Shown: positions 9,146 through 18,028 of the stretch, piece by piece
Numbering within the stretch: the first letter of the stretch is position 1
Layout: every line of letters starts with the position of its first letter
Source: Comamonas terrigena NBRC 13299
GTDB taxonomy: Bacteria; Pseudomonadota; Gammaproteobacteria; Burkholderiales; Burkholderiaceae_C
Direction of reading: 5' to 3'
Assembly: GCF_006740045.1 (NCBI RefSeq)
Contig: NZ_AP019749.1
Span: 62,001 to 126,000 of the forward strand
Length of the DNA stretch: 64,000 nucleotides
Notes under the pieces: model-generated
The model's database searches: none
Told to the model about the DNA's origin: nothing
The model's input: only the letters and a program-made list of their open reading frames with translations
Translations under genes and position numbers: made by a program

Positions 9146-11236
9146 ATGCCGCTCTCTACCTCCCCCTCTGCGTCCCATCCCCCCCATATTCCCCAGATCC
9201 GCCTCTACCAGGAGTGGCTGGCGCAGCAGCACGGTCTGCGCTTTGACAGCTACGACGCGCTGTGGCGCTGGTCCACCACCGAGCTCGATGCCTTCTGGCA
9301 GAGCATCTGGGATTACTTCCACGTCGAGTCGCCCACGCCCCACACGGCCGTGCTGGCGCGCAATGTCATGCCCGGTGCGCAGTGGTTTCCCGGCGCCCAG
9401 GTGAACTATGCGCGCCAGGTGCTGCGCCATGTGCAGCCCGCGCACGCCGCCGGCATGCCGGCCGTGATCGCCGACAACGAACAGGGCCAGGTCAGCGAGC
9501 TGGGCTGGCCCGATCTGCAGCGCCAGGTGGCCGCGCTGGCCCTGCACCTGCGCGCCCAGGGCGTGGGCAAGGGCGACCGGGTGGCGGCCTACCTGCCCAA
9601 TGTCCCCGAGGCCATCGTGGCCCTGCTGGCCGTGGCCAGCCTGGGCGCCGTCTGGAGCGTGTGCGCGCCCGACATGGGCACGGCCGCCGTGCTGGACCGT
9701 TTCCAGCAGATCGAACCCAAGGCGCTGATTGCCGTGGACGGTGTGTACTACGCTGGCAAGCCGCTGGACCGCAGTGCCGTGCTGCAAGAGCTGCGCGCCC
9801 AGTTGCCCACGCTGGCCCATATGGTGGTGCTGCGCAGCCCGCATGCGGCCCAGGTGGTGGCCGACAGCGCCGATCTGGCCCAGGTGCTGGCCCGCGACGA
9901 TGCGGCCACCGCTGCTTTCGCGCCCGAATGGCTACCGTTCGACCACCCGTTGTGGATCGTCTATTCCAGCGGCACCACCGGCCTGCCCAAACCCATCGTC
10001 CACGGCCATGGCGGCATGGTGCTGGTGGCGCTGTGCCTCAAGGCCCTGCACAACGATGTGGGCCCCAGCTACGACGCCAACAGCTGGGGAGAGCGCTTCC
10101 ACTGGTACAGCTCCACCGGCTGGGTGATGTGGAACTCCCAGGCGAGCGGCCTGCTGGGCGGGACCACCTGCGTGATCTATGACGGCAGTCCCAGCGGCAG
10201 CAAGGCCCAGCCCGACTGGGGCGTGCTGTGGCGCTTTGCCGCGCGCCACGGGGTGAGCAATTTCGGGGCCGGCGCGGCGTTCTACACCGGCTGCATGAAG
10301 GCCGGGCTGGATCTGGCGGACTGCGGCGATCTGTCGCGCGTGCGCAGCCTGGGTAGCACCGGCTCCCCTCTTTCCCCCGATGTGCAGCAGTGGGGCTCGG
10401 ACCAGTTTGCGCGGCTGGGCACGCCCGGCATCTGGTGGAACAACATCTCGGGCGGCACCGATTTCTGCGGTGCCTTCATCGGCGGCAACCGCGAGCTGCC
10501 GCTGCTGGCCGGCGAGATGCAGTGCCGCCAGCTGGGTGCGGCCGTGGAGGCCTGGGACGAGCAGGGCCGTCCGGTGGTCGACGCCGTGGGCGAACTGGTC
10601 TGCACCCAGCCCATGCCCTCGATGCCGCTGTACTTCTGGGGCGACCGGGACGGCAGCCGCTACCTGTCCAGCTATTTCGACAGCTATGCCCCCGGCCATG
10701 GCCGCCAGCCCGGCGGCGGCGACCTGCCGGCTGCGGCCGGAGGGGTTTGGCGCCACGGCGACTGGCTGCGCATCGGCGCGCAGGGCGGCTGCACCATCTA
10801 CGGCCGCAGCGACGCCACCATCAACCGCCACGGCCTGCGCATGGGCACCAGTGAGCTCTACAGCGCCATCGAAGCCCTGCCCGAGGTGCTGGACAGCATG
10901 GTGGTGGACCTGGAGTACCTGGGCAAGGAAAGCTGGATGCCGATGTTCGTGGTGCTGCGCGAGGGGCTGACGCTGGACGCCGCGCTGCGCGAGCGGCTGA
11001 ACGCTGCCATCCGCACCGCGCTGTCGCCCCGCTTTGTGCCGGACGAGATCGTGCAGGTGGCCGAGATCCCCCGCACGCTGACCGGCAAGAAGCAGGAGCT
11101 GCCGATCAAGAAGCTGCTGCTGGGCCAGCCGCTGGCCAAGGTGGTCAACCCCGACACCATGGCCAATGCCGGCTGCCTGCCCTGGTACGAAGCCTTTGCC
11201 GCCCAGTACCTGGCGCGCCAGGCGCAGGCCGCCTGA
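9146..11236 (+). CDS. acetoacetyl-CoA synthetase (acetoacetate-CoA ligase)
   Basis: ATP-dependent ligase of the ANL superfamily that activates acetoacetate to acetoacetyl-CoA in the cytosol. It has 696 residues. It shows the N-terminal ACAS segment with WFPGAQVNYA, the AMP-binding motif YSSGTTGLPKPIVHGHGG (about residues 272-289), the downstream block WVMWNSQASGLLGGTT and the C-terminal GRSDATINRHGLRMG and TGKKQELPIKKLL lysine motif. The ATG at 9146 was chosen because homology begins shortly after; an ATG at 9056 is in frame. It faces the UbiM-like gene divergently. Likely feeds ketone-body or polyhydroxybutyrate-derived acetoacetate to central metabolism. Propionyl- or butyryl-CoA synthetase is an alternative, but the length and blocks fit AacS. 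Confidence 0.88.
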   Translation: MPLSTSPSASHPPHIPQIRLYQEWLAQQHGLRFDSYDALWRWSTTELDAFWQSIWDYFHVESPTPHTAVLARNVMPGAQWFPGAQVNYARQVLRHVQPAHAAGMPAVIADNEQGQVSELGWPDLQRQVAALALHLRAQGVGKGDRVAAYLPNVPEAIVALLAVASLGAVWSVCAPDMGTAAVLDRFQQIEPKALIAVDGVYYAGKPLDRSAVLQELRAQLPTLAHMVVLRSPHAAQVVADSADLAQVLARDDAATAAFAPEWLPFDHPLWIVYSSGTTGLPKPIVHGHGGMVLVALCLKALHNDVGPSYDANSWGERFHWYSSTGWVMWNSQASGLLGGTTCVIYDGSPSGSKAQPDWGVLWRFAARHGVSNFGAGAAFYTGCMKAGLDLADCGDLSRVRSLGSTGSPLSPDVQQWGSDQFARLGTPGIWWNNISGGTDFCGAFIGGNRELPLLAGEMQCRQLGAAVEAWDEQGRPVVDAVGELVCTQPMPSMPLYFWGDRDGSRYLSSYFDSYAPGHGRQPGGGDLPAAAGGVWRHGDWLRIGAQGGCTIYGRSDATINRHGLRMGTSELYSAIEALPEVLDSMVVDLEYLGKESWMPMFVVLREGLTLDAALRERLNAAIRTALSPRFVPDEIVQVAEIPRTLTGKKQELPIKKLLLGQPLAKVVNPDTMANAGCLPWYEAFAAQYLARQAQAA

Positions 11237-11241
11237 ACGGC

Positions 11242-11265
11242 GGGGCGCCGCACAGGCGGCGCCCC
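11242..11265 (+). terminator. GC-rich hairpin after the acetoacetyl-CoA synthetase gene
   Basis: A perfect 10-bp stem (GGGGCGCCGC, loop ACAG, complement) begins 5 nt after the stop codon. There is no T run, so it may act as a weak or RNA-stabilising terminator rather than a classical one. Confidence 0.5.
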
Positions 11266-11410
11266 TGCCAAGTCTGCCAACTGGCCGCCCGCACAGGGTT
11301 ACACGGTGTTGCGCGCCCGCGGCAGGCGCGTGGCCGACATTCCGCCCAGCCGGGTACACTTTCCAGCTTCGAGATGGCGTTTCCTTTCACCTACGCACCT
11401 ATCGCATTCC

Positions 11411-12151
11411 ATGGCCGTTGAATCGCAGGGCACAGCCCGCACCAGTTTTGACCTGAAAAGTGCCCAGTTGCCGGTGGTGGCCGTGGTGCTCAAGGACACA
11501 GACATCCATGTGCTGGCCCACGATCTGGCAGAACGCCTGGCCGCCGACCCCGACTTCTTCGACAACGATCCGGTGCTGATCGACCTCTCGCACATCCGCG
11601 AGGCGGTGGACCCCGTGGACTTTGCCGAGCTGCGCCGGGTGCTCTCCAGCCACCACACCCAGCCCGTGGCGGTGCGCGGCGGCTCGGCCGACCAGATGGC
11701 CGCCGCCCATGCCGCCGGTCTGATGGCTGCACCGGATGCACTGCCGGCGCGCTCCGCCCCGGTGGAAATCCGGGAAGTGATCCGTGAGGTGGAAGTGGTG
11801 CGCGAAATCCCGGCACCCCTGTCCGACGCCCTGATCATCGACCGCCCGCTGCGTTCCGGCCAGCAGGTCTACGCCCGCAACACCGATGTGGTGGTGCTGG
11901 GCATGGTCAGCTATGGTGCGGAAGTGATTGCCGACGGAAACGTCCATGTCTATGCCCCGCTGCGCGGCCGTGCCGTGGCTGGCGCCCGGGGCAACACCGA
12001 AGCCCGCATCTTCAGCACCTGCATGGAGCCGCAGCTGCTCTCCATTGCCGGCATCTACCGTGCGATCGATTCCCCCCTGCCAGCCGATGTGGCGGGCAAA
12101 CCCGCCAAGGTACGCCTGGAGGGGGAAAAAATCATCATCGAATCCCTGTAA
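11411..12151 (+). CDS. minC: septum site-determining protein MinC
   Basis: Inhibitor of FtsZ ring assembly that acts at the cell poles with MinD. It has 246 residues. The N-terminal domain (about 1-110) is followed by an Ala-rich, charged linker (EIREVIREVEVVREIP) and a C-terminal beta-helix domain with YGAEVIADGNVHVY and RGNTEARIF, the region that binds MinD. I chose the ATG at 11411 because it opens the N-terminal domain directly; the longer in-frame ORF from 11306 adds residues unlike MinC. First gene of minCDE, 74 nt before minD. Confidence 0.95.
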   Translation: MAVESQGTARTSFDLKSAQLPVVAVVLKDTDIHVLAHDLAERLAADPDFFDNDPVLIDLSHIREAVDPVDFAELRRVLSSHHTQPVAVRGGSADQMAAAHAAGLMAAPDALPARSAPVEIREVIREVEVVREIPAPLSDALIIDRPLRSGQQVYARNTDVVVLGMVSYGAEVIADGNVHVYAPLRGRAVAGARGNTEARIFSTCMEPQLLSIAGIYRAIDSPLPADVAGKPAKVRLEGEKIIIESL

Positions 12152-12225
12152 GCTTCGGGGCTGAACAGCCCCGACTGAACCGTACACAAGAACCACGCAA
12201 TCAGTCTCTAAGGAAAACTGCAAAC

Positions 12226-13038
12226 ATGGCCAAAATCGTCGTTGTGACTTCCGGCAAAGGTGGTGTGGGCAAGACCACCACCAGTGCCAGCTTTGCTTCC
12301 GGCCTCGCTTTGCGTGGCCACAAGACTGCAGTGATCGACTTCGACGTCGGCCTGCGCAATCTGGACCTGATCATGGGCTGCGAACGCCGCGTGGTCTATG
12401 ACCTGATCAATGTGATCCAGGGCGAAGCCAATCTGCACCAGGCCCTGATCAAGGACAAGCAGTGCGAGAACCTGTTCGTGCTGGCGGCTTCGCAGACGCG
12501 CGACAAGGAAGCGCTGACGCAGGACGGCGTCAAGAAGGTGCTGGACGATCTGGCGGCCATGGACTTTGAATACATCGTCTGCGACTCGCCCGCCGGCATC
12601 GAAAGCGGCGCGCTGATGGCCATGCACTACGCCGACGAGGCGCTGGTGGTGACCAACCCCGAAGTCTCGTCCGTGCGCGACTCGGACCGCATTCTGGGCA
12701 TGCTCAGCTCCAAGACCGACCGCGCCACCAAGGGCGAGTCGGTCAAGGAGCACCTGCTGATCACACGCTACAACCCCAACCGCGTGGAAGACGGCCAGAT
12801 GCTGTCGCTGGAGGACATCCAGGACATTCTGCGCATCGAGCTGATCGGCGTGATTCCCGAGTCGGAAACCGTGCTGCAGGCCTCCAACCAGGGCGTGCCC
12901 GCCGTGCACATGCAGGGCACCGATGTGTCCGAGGCCTACAAGGACGTGGTGGACCGCTTCCTGGGCGAAGAAAAGCCCATGCGCTTCATCGACGCGCAAA
13001 AGCCCGGTTTCTTCAAGCGTATCTTTGGTGGGAGGTAA
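12226..13038 (+). CDS. minD: septum site-determining ATPase MinD
   Basis: Membrane-cycling ParA/MinD-type ATPase that recruits MinC and is released by MinE, giving pole-to-pole oscillation. It has 270 residues. The deviant Walker A KGGVGKTT is at residues 11-18, and DSPAGIESGAL serves as the switch region. The C-terminus ends GFFKRIFGG, an amphipathic membrane-targeting helix typical of MinD. The ATG at 12226 is preceded by AAGGAAA. The gene lies between minC and minE with only 6 nt to minE. Confidence 0.97.
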   Translation: MAKIVVVTSGKGGVGKTTTSASFASGLALRGHKTAVIDFDVGLRNLDLIMGCERRVVYDLINVIQGEANLHQALIKDKQCENLFVLAASQTRDKEALTQDGVKKVLDDLAAMDFEYIVCDSPAGIESGALMAMHYADEALVVTNPEVSSVRDSDRILGMLSSKTDRATKGESVKEHLLITRYNPNRVEDGQMLSLEDIQDILRIELIGVIPESETVLQASNQGVPAVHMQGTDVSEAYKDVVDRFLGEEKPMRFIDAQKPGFFKRIFGGR

Positions 13039-13044
13039 GTCGGC

Positions 13045-13308
13045 ATGTCCCTGATCTCCATGCTTTTGGGCGAGAAGAAGAAAACCGCTTCGGTCGCCAA
13101 GGAACGCCTGCAAATCATTCTGGCGCGCGAGCGCGTGGGCAACTCCAATGCCCAACCCGACTACCTGCCTGCGCTGCAGCGCGAGCTGATGGCGGTGATC
13201 TCCAAGTACGTGTCGATCAACCCCAGCGACATCAAGGTGCAGCTGGAACGCCAGGACAACCTGGAAGTGCTGGAAGTGAAGATCGAGCTGCCCGACGCCC
13301 AGCGCTGA
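13045..13308 (+). CDS. minE: cell division topological specificity factor MinE
   Basis: Stimulates the MinD ATPase and confines the division inhibitor to the poles. It has 87 residues, normal for the family. The N-terminal part has the amphipathic [20 protein letters not shown] region that binds MinD and membrane; the C-terminal dimerisation domain includes [17 protein letters not shown]. The ribosome site GGGAGG lies inside the end of minD, indicating coupling. Last gene of minCDE. Confidence 0.97.
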   Translation: MSLISMLLGEKKKTASVAKERLQIILARERVGNSNAQPDYLPALQRELMAVISKYVSINPSDIKVQLERQDNLEVLEVKIELPDAQR

Positions 13309-13333
13309 GCCGCTGGTGGTCTGCAAGAGCTAT

Positions 13334-13369
13334 AAAAAAAGCCTGTCCCCACATGGGGACAGGCTTTTT
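13334..13369. terminator. bidirectional intrinsic terminator between minE and the flavin reductase gene
   Basis: Ten-base stem GCCTGTCCCC (13341-13350) with complement (13355-13364), flanked by an A run on the left and T run on the right. It can end the converging minCDE and flavin reductase transcripts. Confidence 0.9.
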
Positions 13370-13428
13370 GTCTTTCCGGGCTGCACCGGGCAGTGCGTGC
13401 AGTAGGTGCTGCCGGGTGGCGGGGCCGC

Positions 13429-13944
13429 TCAGTCGGTGTAGGGCGCCGGCGGCAGGCCGTGCTTGGCGTACATATGACCGCCGTGGTAGATCAGGGGCTG
13501 CACGCCCTGCAGGTGCTGGCAGCGCTCCACCAAGCCGACGAAGATGGTGTGGTCGCCCTCGTCATAGCGGCTGCGGTTGCTGCATTCGAACACGGCCGCT
13601 GCACCTTCGATCAGGGGCACGCCCTGCTCGTTGGCTTCCCAGGTCACACCGGCGAACTTGTCCACGCCGCGGGTGGCAAAGCGCTGGGCCAGTTCCTGCT
13701 GGCCGGCAGCCAGCACGTGGATGGCGTAGTGCCCGCCTTGCTGGAACACCGGCAGCGAGGCGGCGCGGTGGGCCATGCTCCACAGCACCAGTGGCGGCTC
13801 CAGCGACACCGAGTTGAACGAGCTGACCGTCAGCCCGATGGGGCGCCCCAGGGCATCGGCCGTGGTGACAATGGTCACACCCGTGGCGAACTGGCCCAGG
13901 GCGTGACGGAAATCACGGGTGGTAAAAGCGGCAGGAGCGAGCAA
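13429..13944 (-). CDS. flavin reductase-like, FMN-binding protein (DIM6/NTAB family)
   Basis: Small split-barrel flavoprotein that typically reduces FMN or FAD with NAD(P)H for a partner monooxygenase. It has 171 residues with the family opening FRHALGQFATGVTIVTT, the SSFNSVSLEPPLVLW block and C-terminal HTIFVGLVE. The only in-frame start near the domain is TTG at 13944, since a stop lies six codons upstream, so a TTG (or CTG) start is required. No partner oxygenase is adjacent; the next gene in the same direction is a flavodoxin-fold oxidoreductase 126 nt away. Confidence 0.8.
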   Translation of the reverse strand: MLAPAAFTTRDFRHALGQFATGVTIVTTADALGRPIGLTVSSFNSVSLEPPLVLWSMAHRAASLPVFQQGGHYAIHVLAAGQQELAQRFATRGVDKFAGVTWEANEQGVPLIEGAAAVFECSNRSRYDEGDHTIFVGLVERCQHLQGVQPLIYHGGHMYAKHGLPPAPYTD

Positions 13945-14069
13945 GGGCAGGGCGGATGGTGGTCAAAAAGGATTGATGCCGGTCAAGCGGGCAGCAGCGC
14001 CCGCCATTATGGCGTGCAGTGCTGCAGACCGGTTTTCCGGTCCGTGCAAGGCCCCGCCCCCGATGCGGA

Positions 14070-14627
14070 TCAAGCGCGCTGCAGAAAGCCGGCAGCCGCC
14101 TGCACGGCCTCGGTGTCGGCCTGCACCGCATCGGGTGCGCCACCCTTGCCCCACAAGGCCCCGCCCCAGGGCATGGCCATGAATTCGGCGCACAGCTGGG
14201 CCGCGTCGATGGAGGGCTGGGCCTTGCGGCGTTCGCCCCCGGTGCTGACCAGGTACAGCGGCTTGCCCGCCATGCGGGCCTTGAAGTCCAGTCCCGGCAC
14301 GCGCAGCCAGCCGCTCCAGTGGTCCAGATAGGCTTTCACGGCCGTGGGCAGGCTGAACCAGTACACCGGGCAGACCAGCACCAGGTGGCTGGCATCCAGC
14401 GTGGCCTGCAGCAGATCGGCCATGCGGCCTTCGGGCGCCGGGTAGCTGCCGGCGCTGTGGCGCACATCGATAAAGGCGGGGATAGGCTCGTGGGCCAGGT
14501 GCACCCAGGTCTGCTGCACGTCGTCCGGCAGGTGGCGGGCGGCTTCGCGGGCCAGCCATTCGGTGTTGCCGATGACATGGGGCTCGCGGGCCGAGGCGGT
14601 CAGAAAAAGATAGTGGTCGTTGCGCAT
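14070..14627 (-). CDS. flavodoxin-fold NAD(P)H-dependent oxidoreductase
   Basis: Predicted FMN-binding quinone or nitro reductase of the NADPH-dependent reductase/NQO superfamily; 185 residues. Recognisable features are a central strand and loop VLVCPVYWFSLPTAVKAYLD, which contacts FMN in this fold, and STGGERRKAQ further on. The N-terminus is MRNDHYLFLTASAREP; the ATG at 14627 is chosen because the domain begins at once, while the frame is open far upstream over dadA. Downstream of dadA in the same direction, with 155 nt between them. Substrate unknown. Confidence 0.75.
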   Translation of the reverse strand: MRNDHYLFLTASAREPHVIGNTEWLAREAARHLPDDVQQTWVHLAHEPIPAFIDVRHSAGSYPAPEGRMADLLQATLDASHLVLVCPVYWFSLPTAVKAYLDHWSGWLRVPGLDFKARMAGKPLYLVSTGGERRKAQPSIDAAQLCAEFMAMPWGGALWGKGGAPDAVQADTEAVQAAAGFLQRA

Positions 14628-14782
14628 GCGCCGATGGTAGCGGCGCCGGCGGGGCGGGTGTGTCGCGCGGACACTGCGGAGCGCGCAGCGAAAGCCGATG
14701 TCAGATGGCCGTTCCCCACCGCCGCGGCGACAGTGGCTGCTGCCGCCGCGGAAAGCTGCCAGGCCCGGCCGAGTCAACCCGA

Positions 14783-16123
14783 TCAGGCCTCGACCGGGCG
14801 CTGGTGCCAGGCGACAGGGTCGCGGCCCTGGCCCAGAAAACCGAAGTCCATGGCCGGGCGCTCGCCGGAGATCAGCGCCGCCAGGGCCTTGCCCGAGCCG
14901 GCGCCATGCGTCCAGCCCAGGGTGCCGTGGCCGGCGTTGACCCACAGCCTGCCCACGCCGGTATGGCCGATGAACGGGATGTTGGTGGGCGTGGCCGGGC
15001 GCAGGCCGCACCAGTAGTTGGGCTGGCCGCCTTCGGCTTCGGAGCGGGTATCGCACACACCGGGCAGGATTTCTTCGATGCGCTCGCTCAGCATGCGGCA
15101 GCGGGCTTGGGCCACGGGGCTGTCCAGCGACAGGTCGAAGCCGCCCAGCTCGATGGTGCCGGCCACGCGCAGCTGGTCGCCGAAACGGCTCATGGCGATC
15201 TTGCGTGCGTCGTCAATGCACGACACAAACGGCGCGGCATCGGGCTGCAGGATGCGGAAGGTGGCGCTGTAGCCCTTGCCGGGGTAGATGGGCAGGTCCA
15301 CGCCCACGGTACGCAGCAGCGGCGCGCTGTAGCTGCCGCAGGCCACGACAAAGCTGTCGGCCGTCAGCGTCTGTTCGCGGCCCGGGCCATCGTCCAGGCG
15401 CTGGCGCACGGTGATGGACTGCACCTCGCCGCCGGCCTGGTTCAGGCGCAGCACATCGTGGCCGTAGAGAAACTGCACGCCGCGCTGTGCGCACAACTGG
15501 GCCAGCTGCTGGGTGAAGGCACGGGCGTCGCCGCTTTCATCGGTGGGTGTGAAGGTGCCGCCAAAGATCTGGTCCTTGTAGGGCGTGAAAGCCGGCTCGA
15601 TGCGCAGCAGCTCGTCGCGGCTGACCAGCTGGCGCTGCACGCCGTGCTGGCGCATGATTTCCACCGCCTCGCCGGCCTCCTCGAAGGCCTGGGCGCTGGA
15701 GTAGAAGTGCGCAATGCCGCGCTCCAGCCGGTGGTAGCTGATGCCGGTCTCCGCCACCATCTGCTGCAGGGCGGTGTGGCTGTAGGCGCCCAGGGCCACG
15801 ATCTGCTGCACATTGCGGGCGAAGGCGCGGTCGTTGCACTGGCCCAGGAATTGCAGCGCCCAACGCCACTGCTGCCAGTCCAGCTGGGGACGGAACAGCA
15901 GCGGCGCCTGCGCGTCGAACATCCACTTCAGCGCCTTCAACGGGGCTTCGCGGTTGGCCCAGGGTTCGCAGTAGCTAACCGAGATCTGGCCAGCGTTGGC
16001 GAAGCTGGTCTCCTGCGCTGCCTCGGCCTGGCGGTCGATGACGATCACGTCGTGGCCACGGGCACGCAGGTGCCATGCGGTGCTGATGCCGATGATGCCG
16101 GCGCCGAGGATGATGGTTTTCAT
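14783..16123 (-). CDS. dadA: D-amino acid dehydrogenase small subunit type (DadA)
   Basis: FAD-dependent oxidative deaminase of D-amino acids that passes electrons to the respiratory chain, typically acting on D-alanine after a racemase. It has 446 residues. The dinucleotide-binding motif GAGIIGISTAWHL is at the N-terminus (residues 8-20), followed by FANAGQISVSYCEPWANR, a DAO-family segment of DadA proteins, and the C-terminal WVNAGHGTLGWTHGAGSG flavin loop. Start ATG at 16123 gives the canonical MKTIILGAG. It is transcribed divergently from an ArgP-like regulator gene across 96 nt that contain a palindrome. No alanine racemase gene is nearby. Confidence 0.9.
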   Translation of the reverse strand: MKTIILGAGIIGISTAWHLRARGHDVIVIDRQAEAAQETSFANAGQISVSYCEPWANREAPLKALKWMFDAQAPLLFRPQLDWQQWRWALQFLGQCNDRAFARNVQQIVALGAYSHTALQQMVAETGISYHRLERGIAHFYSSAQAFEEAGEAVEIMRQHGVQRQLVSRDELLRIEPAFTPYKDQIFGGTFTPTDESGDARAFTQQLAQLCAQRGVQFLYGHDVLRLNQAGGEVQSITVRQRLDDGPGREQTLTADSFVVACGSYSAPLLRTVGVDLPIYPGKGYSATFRILQPDAAPFVSCIDDARKIAMSRFGDQLRVAGTIELGGFDLSLDSPVAQARCRMLSERIEEILPGVCDTRSEAEGGQPNYWCGLRPATPTNIPFIGHTGVGRLWVNAGHGTLGWTHGAGSGKALAALISGERPAMDFGFLGQGRDPVAWHQRPVEA

Positions 16124-16162
16124 GGAGCGCAGTGTGGTGTGCCACCCGCAGGACGCCAAGCC

Positions 16163-16184
16163 GGATTACATTCCTTGTGAATCC
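16163..16184. promoter_or_regulatory. inverted repeat in the dadA/LysR divergent promoter
   Basis: GGATT (16163-16167) and AATCC (16180-16184) separated by 12 bases, with partly symmetric flanks, in an AT-richer stretch between two divergent starts. The size and place fit a LysR-type operator. Which gene it controls is inferred. Confidence 0.45.
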
Positions 16185-16219
16185 ATAAGCGCAGCTAATA
16201 CAACGCAGGAGAAGACGCG

Positions 16220-17143
16220 ATGCAGCATTGGGACCCGGTGGCCTTGGAGTGCTTGGCCGCCATTGTGGAAACGGGTGGGTTCGAGAAGGCCGCGCAGCGC
16301 CTGCATGTCACGCAGTCGGCCGTCTCGCAGCGCCTGCGGGCGCTGGAGGAGCAGGCCGGATCGGTACTGGTGGTGCGCAGCCGGCCCCTGCGGCCCACGC
16401 GCGCCGGGCAGTTGCTGCTCAAGCATGCCCAGCAGTTGCGCCTGCTGCGGGCCGATCTGGCGCGCGACATGCAGACCCTGGCGCCCCACACGGCCGGCTC
16501 CGGCGCCGGGGTGGGCCTGGCCGTCGCGGTCAATGCCGACAGCATTGCCACCTGGGCCCTGGAGGCGCTGACGCCGCTGGTGCGCGCAGGGATTGCGCTG
16601 GAAGTGATCACGGACGACCAGGATTTCACCCAGGAATGGCTGCGTTCCGGCGAGGTGCTGGGCTGCGTGACCACCTTGCGCCAGCCGCTGCAGGGCTGCC
16701 GTGTGCAGCCGCTGGGCGCCATGCGCTATCTGGCCGTGGCAGCGCCGGAGTACGCGGCCGCCCACCTGCCGCAGGGGCTGAACGCCCACAACTTCCACCG
16801 TGTGCCGTTTCTGTGCTTCAACCGCAAGGACGATATGCAAAGCGAGTTCGTGGCGCGCCTGCTGGGCCTGTCCCAGGTGGTGCTGAACAGCCTTTACCTG
16901 CCCAATTCCGAAGCCCAGGTGCGGGCGGTGGAGGCCGGCTGGGGCGTGGGCGTGCTGCCGGAACTGCTGGTGCGCGACCGTCTGTCACATGGGCGGCTGG
17001 TCGACGTCGCGCCGGGTACGATGCTATCCATCGACCTGTACTGGCATTGCTGGAACCTGGACTCCAGCCTGCTGCGCCAATTGACGGACACCCTGCTCCA
17101 AGGCGCAAAAGTGAACCTCAAAGACAATTGTTCAGAAAGGTGA
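16220..17143 (+). CDS. LysR-family regulator, ArgP/LysG (IciA) type
   Basis: DNA-binding regulator; in E. coli ArgP responds to arginine and lysine and controls argO and lysine genes. It has 307 residues. The winged helix-turn-helix is at about 5-60 (AAQRLHVTQSAVSQRLRALE), with an effector domain following. The length and the VSQRLRALE...VRSRPLRPTRAG pattern match the ArgP group. Usually such genes sit beside a lysine/arginine exporter; here the divergent neighbour is dadA and no exporter is seen, so the local target may be dadA. The ATG at 16220 follows a GGAG motif. Confidence 0.82.
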   Translation: MQHWDPVALECLAAIVETGGFEKAAQRLHVTQSAVSQRLRALEEQAGSVLVVRSRPLRPTRAGQLLLKHAQQLRLLRADLARDMQTLAPHTAGSGAGVGLAVAVNADSIATWALEALTPLVRAGIALEVITDDQDFTQEWLRSGEVLGCVTTLRQPLQGCRVQPLGAMRYLAVAAPEYAAAHLPQGLNAHNFHRVPFLCFNRKDDMQSEFVARLLGLSQVVLNSLYLPNSEAQVRAVEAGWGVGVLPELLVRDRLSHGRLVDVAPGTMLSIDLYWHCWNLDSSLLRQLTDTLLQGAKVNLKDNCSER

Positions 17144-17169
17144 GCCGTTGTCTGACTGATGGCAAACAG

Positions 17170-17215
17170 GTCCGGTGTTAATTTCGATCCATATGTAACA
17201 AATATTAATCTGACC
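17170..17215 (+). promoter_or_regulatory. AT-rich promoter-like stretch before the TetR gene
   Basis: A short island much more AT-rich than its surroundings, containing TTAATTTCGATCC and AATATTAATC. It lies just upstream of the GTG chosen as the TetR start and would be coding if the earlier ATG at 17159 were used. Its composition is a reason to prefer the later start. Confidence 0.35.
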
Positions 17216-17899
17216 GTGTCCAATCGACCGTCCTTCAGCCACGTCTCCTTCCGGGACATGATGCACAGGGCCCGCAAGGAAGCCATCCTGGAAGAGTGCA
17301 CCCGCTTGCTCAGCGAGCGGGGCTATGACGCCATGACGCTGGACCAGGTGGCCGAAGCCGCCGGTATGGCCAAGGCCGTGCTGTACAAACATTTCAAAGG
17401 CAAGGAAGACCTGTGCTGTGAAGTCATGGTGCGGGGTCTGGAACGTGCCCAGGGGTTCCTGGACGGCCTGCCCGCCCGCATGGTGGCCAGTCAGCGGCTG
17501 CAGGCCTTTGTGCGCTGGGTGCTGCAGGCCCAGCTGAACTCCGATGCACCGCTGCTGGCCGAGCGCAAGTCCGAAATCCGCCATGCGCTCAAGGCCTCGG
17601 AACCCTACCAGCTGGCGCTGCAGGGCCTGAGCACGCGCCTGGAAGAATGGATTGTGCAGGCGCAGGAAGCCGGTCATATCCACCCCGGCTGGCCCCTGCT
17701 GGTGGCCCGTCAGATGCTGATGACCCGCGCCGTCGATCCCATGGTGGACGCGCTGATGCACACCCAGGCCTACAGCCACGACGAAGTGGTGGAGTGGTGC
17801 GTCAAGACCTGCATGGCCACGCTGCATGCCTCACCGGAATACCTGCCGCTGTCCCAGAAGGCCAAACCGGCCAAGAAGAGCATGCTGGCCGTGGGCTGA
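17216..17899 (+). CDS. TetR/AcrR-family transcriptional regulator
   Basis: One-component repressor type; 227 residues from a GTG at 17216. The helix-turn-helix is at about residues 17-60 (LDQVAEAAGMAKAVLYKHFKGKEDL). The remaining two-thirds is the all-helical ligand and dimer domain. The start is uncertain: ATG at 17159 adds 19 residues encoded by AT-rich, promoter-like DNA, and ATG at 17258 trims the SFRDM segment that I recall from related Comamonadaceae regulators. It follows the ArgP-like gene closely, but no obvious target gene lies beside it; the next gene is a convergent universal stress protein. Ligand unknown. Confidence 0.75.
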   Translation: MSNRPSFSHVSFRDMMHRARKEAILEECTRLLSERGYDAMTLDQVAEAAGMAKAVLYKHFKGKEDLCCEVMVRGLERAQGFLDGLPARMVASQRLQAFVRWVLQAQLNSDAPLLAERKSEIRHALKASEPYQLALQGLSTRLEEWIVQAQEAGHIHPGWPLLVARQMLMTRAVDPMVDALMHTQAYSHDEVVEWCVKTCMATLHASPEYLPLSQKAKPAKKSMLAVG

Positions 17900-17946
17900 C
17901 TGCGCAGCGGCAGCCGCAGCTTTCGCCGCGGCAGGGGTTCCCGCCC

Positions 17947-17983
17947 ACAAAAAAACCGGCCTCCGAGGGACCGGTTTTTTTGT
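17947..17983. terminator. bidirectional terminator between the TetR and universal stress genes
   Basis: An A run, ACCGGYC-type stem with loop, and T run on the opposite side (AAAAAAACCGG ... CCGGTTTTTTT). It suits both converging genes. Confidence 0.88.
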
Positions 17984-18028
17984 GGTGCACGGCCCGGAGG
18001 CAACTCCGGCCATGCAGGGGCAGGCGCC

